Below, piece by piece: positions 60,830 to 64,000 of a DNA stretch of 64,000 nt. This stretch comes from Herbiconiux ginsengi. GTDB lineage: Bacteria > Actinomycetota > Actinomycetes > Actinomycetales > Microbacteriaceae. Position 1 is the first letter of the stretch; every line of letters begins with the position of its first letter. The stretch is taken from positions 248,001 to 312,000 of the forward strand of contig NZ_FNPZ01000004.1 of NCBI RefSeq assembly GCF_900107435.1. The letters run 5' to 3'. Made by a program: the position numbers and the translations under genes. The notes beneath the pieces were generated by a model, which was not told where the DNA came from, ran no database searches, and worked only from the letters and a program-made list of their open reading frames with translations.

Positions 60830-61510
60830 GTGATCACCACCGTTCCCCCACGACCCGTGCACGCCGACGACGCCCTCCTCGACTGGTCGCAGCCGTTGTC
60901 CGGCGGCGAGCTCGTGCTCGACGAGCGGATCGCGCCGCGGGCCGCCTGGTCGGCCGTCGTGCGCGCCGGCGACGTGCTCACGATCGTCGACGTCGGAGGC
61001 AACCAGTCGGCCGACTTCCTCGCCTATCTCGCCGACGACACCGCGGAGCGCTACAGCGCTGCCGACACCATCGCCTGGCAGGGCAATGTCTACGTCGGCA
61101 CCGGGACCGTCTTGCGCAGCAACCGCGGGCTCCCGCTCCTGACGGTGGTCGGCAACGAGATCGAGCGGCAGGACACGATCGGAGGGGCCTGCAGCAAGGA
61201 GTCGAACACGCTCCGCTACGGCCATCACACGCTCTACCAGCACGCCTGCCGTGAGAACTTCCTCGCGGAGGCCGCGCGGCACGGGCTCGGAGAGCGCGAC
61301 CTCGTGTCGAACCTGAACTGGTTCATGAACGTTCCGGTCGAGGCCGACGGCTCGCTCGGCATCGTCGACGGCGTGTCGGCGCCCGGCAAACGCGTGGCGC
61401 TCCGCGCCGAGCGCGACGTGCTCGTGATCGTGTCGAACTGCCCGCAGATGAACAACCCCTGCAACGACTTCAGCTGCACTCCGCTGCGCATGATCGTGAC
61501 GCGGCCGTGA
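60830..61510 (+). CDS. Urea carboxylase-associated protein 2 (DUF1989)
   Basis: A 226-residue DUF1989 protein of the UAAP2 type. Conserved blocks: VRAGDVLTIVDVGGNQSADFLAY, EIERQDTIGGACSKESNTLRYG and the C-terminal NCPQMNNPCNDFSCTPLRMIV, whose Cys residues are family-typical and may bind a metal. GTG start with GAGAGG upstream. It ends in a GTGA overlap with the biotin-dependent carboxylase, so the two are translationally coupled. The pair strongly predicts that the carboxylase handles urea, guanidine or a close relative rather than acyl-CoA. Confidence 0.9.
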   Translation: MITTVPPRPVHADDALLDWSQPLSGGELVLDERIAPRAAWSAVVRAGDVLTIVDVGGNQSADFLAYLADDTAERYSAADTIAWQGNVYVGTGTVLRSNRGLPLLTVVGNEIERQDTIGGACSKESNTLRYGHHTLYQHACRENFLAEAARHGLGERDLVSNLNWFMNVPVEADGSLGIVDGVSAPGKRVALRAERDVLVIVSNCPQMNNPCNDFSCTPLRMIVTRP

Positions 61511-64000
61511 GCGGCTTCGGCCCGCTGCTCGTGGCCAACCGCGGCGAGATCGCCCGGCGCATCCAGCGCTCCGCCCGCGATCGGGGGATCCCGACCGTCG
61601 CGGTGTACTCCGATGCCGACCGCGCCGCACCGCACGTGCGGGAGGCGGATGCGGCGGTGCGGCTGGGCCCCGCCCCCGCGGCCGAGTCGTATCTCGACCT
61701 GTCCGCCGTGCTCGACGCCGCCCGGCGCACCGGCGCCGGCGCGATCCACCCCGGCTACGGCTTCCTCGCCGAGAACGCGACCGCCGCCCGGGCCGTCGAG
61801 GCAGCCGGACTGATCTGGGTCGGGCCGACTCCCGACCAGCTCGACGCCTTCGGGCTCAAGCACACGGCCCGCGCGCTCGCCGCCGCGGCAGGGGTGCCGC
61901 TCCTGCCGGGCACCGGCGTGCTCGGCTCCCGCGAGGAGGCGGTCGAGGCGGCCGGCGAGATCGGTTACCCGGTGATGCTCAAGGCGACCGGGGGAGGCGG
62001 CGGAATCGGCATGCGCGTGTGCGCCGACGCCGATGCCGTCGCCGACGCGTTCGACGCGGTGACGCGGCAGGCCCGGGCGAGCTTCGGGTCGGCGGGGGTG
62101 TTCCTGGAGAAGTTCGTGCGCCCGGCCCGTCACGTCGAAGTGCAGCTCTTCGGCGACGGTGCCGGACGCGTGGCCGTGCTCGGCGATCGCGACTGCTCCC
62201 TGCAGCGGCGCAACCAGAAGGTGGTCGAGGAGGCGCCGGCTCCCCGGCTCCCCGACGCGGTGCGCGCCGAGCTGCACTCCACCGCGGCCGCCCTCGCGGC
62301 CCGCATCTCCTACCGCTCGGCCGGTACGGCGGAGTTCGTCTACGATCCGATCGAGGAGCGCGCCTACTTCCTGGAGGTGAACGCGCGGCTGCAGGTCGAG
62401 CATCCGGTCACCGAAGCCGTGTTCGGCGTCGACCTCGTCGGACTCATGCTCGATCTCGCCTCGGGCGGCCCCGACGCGCTTCCCGCCGCCCTGTTCGCCG
62501 GCCCTGCGCAGCCCGATGGGCACGCCGTCGAGGCCCGCATCTACGCCGAGGACCCCCACCGCAGCAACCTGCCGTCGACCGGGCTCGTCACCGCGGTGCG
62601 GTTTCCCGTGGCGCCCGGGGTGCGCGTCGACTCCTGGATCGAGGCGGGCATGGAGGTGACCTCGTTCTACGATCCTCTGCTCGCCAAGGTGATCGCCCAC
62701 GCGCCCACCCGCGACGGGGCTCTCGACCTGCTGCACTCGGCGCTCGCCGGTACACGCATCGACGGCATCGTGACGGGAACGGGGATGCTGCGGGAGCTGA
62801 CCCGCGACCAGCGGGTGCGCGACGCCGTGCACGACACCGGAACCCTCGACGGCGCCACCGACCCCGACCCCCGGATCGACGTCGTGGAACCCGGCATGCT
62901 GACCACCGTGCAAGACCTGCCCGGCCGCCTCGGCCACTGGCAGGTCGGTGTTCCACCCTCGGGGCCGATGGACGCCGTGTCGTTCCGGGAGGCGAACGCC
63001 GCGGTCGGCAACCCGCCCGATGCTCCCGGCCTCGAGGTCACGCTGACCGGACCGACGCTGCGTCTCACCGCGCCGGCCACCGTGTGTGTCACGGGCGCTC
63101 CGATCGAGGTCGTGCTCGACGGCGTCGCCGTGCCGATGTGGGAACCGATCGAGGTGCCGGCGGGCGGGATGCTCCGCCTCGGCACCGCGGCGGGGCCCGG
63201 CATCCGCTCCTATCTCGCGGTGCGCGGTGGCATCGACGTTCCCTCCTATCTCGGCAGCACCTCGACGTTCACGCTCGGCGGCTTCGGCGGACACGGCGGC
63301 CGGGCTCTCGTGGCCGGCGACGTGCTGCGCCCCGGCCCGGTCGTGTCCCTGCCTCCGCTGGGCGGCCCCACCCCACCGCGGCGACGGCCCGTGCTGACCG
63401 GGCAATGGCAGCTCGGCGTCACCGAAGGGCCCCATGCCGCTCCGGAGTTCTTCACGCGGGCCGACATCGACGAGCTCTATTCCGCCGAGTACACGGTGCA
63501 GGTCAACTCGGCCCGAACCGGGGTGCGGCTGAGTGGCCCGCAACCCGCGTGGGCGCGCGGCGACGGCGGTGAAGCGGGACTGCACCCCTCCAACATCCAC
63601 GACACGCCCTACGCGGTGGGCGCGCTCGACTTCACCGGGGACACCCCGATCATCCTGGGCCCTGACGGGCCGAGCCTCGGCGGATTCGTCTGCCCGGCGG
63701 TCGTCGCGAGCGGTGAGCTCTGGAAGCTGGGGCAGCTGCGCCCCGGTGACACCGTGCGCTTCGTGGCGGTGCGCGAAGAGGAGGCGGCGGGTCTGGACCC
63801 CGCCCGGGTCTTCGGGGCGCCGTTGCTCCTCGGAGGCGGCGGCGACGGGGACGACGGGATCATCGCCCGGGTCGAGCCCGAGATCGACGGCGACGTCGTG
63901 CGCCGCCCCGGGGTGACCTACCGCCGTGACGGCGACGACAACGTGCTCGTGGAGTTCGGCGAGCAGGTTCTCGACCTGGGACTCCGGATGCGCGTGCACG
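61507..64000 (+). CDS. Urea carboxylase-type biotin-dependent carboxylase, 3' end outside window
   Basis: 831 codons are visible and the frame is still open at the end. Residues 1-450 are a biotin carboxylase domain: GPLLVANRGEIARRI, the Gly-rich loop KATGGGGGIGMRV, CSLQRRNQKVVEEAP and FLEVNARLQVEHPVTE. After a linker, VVEPGMLTTVQDLPGRLGHW opens the KipA/AHS2-like carboxyltransferase part with NPPDAPGLEV and NPGG-like turns; DDNVLVEFGEQVLDLGLRMRVH begins the KipI/AHS1 part. The biotinyl domain should follow. Urea carboxylase makes allophanate, normally split by a hydrolase encoded nearby. GTG start overlaps the UAAP2 stop. Confidence 0.9.
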   Translation, partial: MSGFGPLLVANRGEIARRIQRSARDRGIPTVAVYSDADRAAPHVREADAAVRLGPAPAAESYLDLSAVLDAARRTGAGAIHPGYGFLAENATAARAVEAAGLIWVGPTPDQLDAFGLKHTARALAAAAGVPLLPGTGVLGSREEAVEAAGEIGYPVMLKATGGGGGIGMRVCADADAVADAFDAVTRQARASFGSAGVFLEKFVRPARHVEVQLFGDGAGRVAVLGDRDCSLQRRNQKVVEEAPAPRLPDAVRAELHSTAAALAARISYRSAGTAEFVYDPIEERAYFLEVNARLQVEHPVTEAVFGVDLVGLMLDLASGGPDALPAALFAGPAQPDGHAVEARIYAEDPHRSNLPSTGLVTAVRFPVAPGVRVDSWIEAGMEVTSFYDPLLAKVIAHAPTRDGALDLLHSALAGTRIDGIVTGTGMLRELTRDQRVRDAVHDTGTLDGATDPDPRIDVVEPGMLTTVQDLPGRLGHWQVGVPPSGPMDAVSFREANAAVGNPPDAPGLEVTLTGPTLRLTAPATVCVTGAPIEVVLDGVAVPMWEPIEVPAGGMLRLGTAAGPGIRSYLAVRGGIDVPSYLGSTSTFTLGGFGGHGGRALVAGDVLRPGPVVSLPPLGGPTPPRRRPVLTGQWQLGVTEGPHAAPEFFTRADIDELYSAEYTVQVNSARTGVRLSGPQPAWARGDGGEAGLHPSNIHDTPYAVGALDFTGDTPIILGPDGPSLGGFVCPAVVASGELWKLGQLRPGDTVRFVAVREEEAAGLDPARVFGAPLLLGGGGDGDDGIIARVEPEIDGDVVRRPGVTYRRDGDDNVLVEFGEQVLDLGLRMRVH

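Noticed and set aside
61234-63999. Long open frame of 921 codons antisense to the carboxylase
   Set aside because: Shadow of the urea-carboxylase gene, which has all its family motifs on the plus strand.

Overview
The window is high-GC DNA from an actinomycete, most likely a member of the Microbacteriaceae. The left part carries the actinobacterial set mtrA-mtrB-lpqB, a long-form hibernation factor, a SecA without the C-terminal zinc tail, a WhiB protein, a PdtaS-type kinase and an Rv3235-like protein. GTG starts, ATGA/GTGA gene overlaps and apparently leaderless promoters are common. The genus cannot be fixed from the sequence alone.

Region 1 (1-21.5 kb) is conserved chromosome. It holds the 3' end of ahcY, a membrane/ATPase module (RDD, SpoIIM-like, DUF58, MoxR, DUF4350, DUF4129 and a proline-rich membrane protein), then mtrAB-lpqB, comF, hpf, secA, an Rv3235-like gene, pdtaS, whiB, a small membrane protein and a bcp peroxidase. 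Two related intergenic repeats in inverted orientation flank the DUF58 gene.

Region 2 (21.58-23.78 kb) is a tRNA-Lys gene followed by an AbiEi/AbiEii-type toxin-antitoxin pair. A decayed copy of the tRNA 3' end plus its terminator lies at the far side, so the pair looks like cargo of a small remnant island. Region 3 (23.9-31.25 kb) holds a permease with a His-rich TIGR03943-like partner and an anchored extracellular protein. It is followed by an arsenic locus: two ArsC-type phosphatases, an ArsR-ArsC fusion, an AqpS-like channel and a CoA-disulfide-reductase-like flavoprotein.

Region 4 (31.3-64 kb) is a large catabolic and transport cluster. It encodes a PLP enzyme, a sarcosine-oxidase-like flavoenzyme, an intracellular gamma-glutamyltransferase, a copper amine oxidase, an FCD-type GntR regulator, a VanB-like reductase, a Rieske oxygenase, a glutamine-synthetase-like ligase and an aldehyde dehydrogenase. 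Further along are a GMC-like protein, several amidohydrolase-superfamily proteins, an amidase, a CDA-like deaminase, a family-5 ABC importer, RidA, cyclase, cupin and alpha/beta hydrolase proteins, two urea-carboxylase-associated proteins and a biotin-dependent carboxylase that runs off the end.

The strongest new signal is one 29-bp element found in front of every transcription unit of region 4: two GGATCC-like hexamers separated by exactly 15 bp, six times. It is very probably the operator of the GntR regulator and makes the 33 kb a single regulon. The gene content suggests catabolism of a nitrogen-rich amine through gamma-glutamylated intermediates, oxygenation and final urea-type nitrogen release. 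The substrate is not identified.
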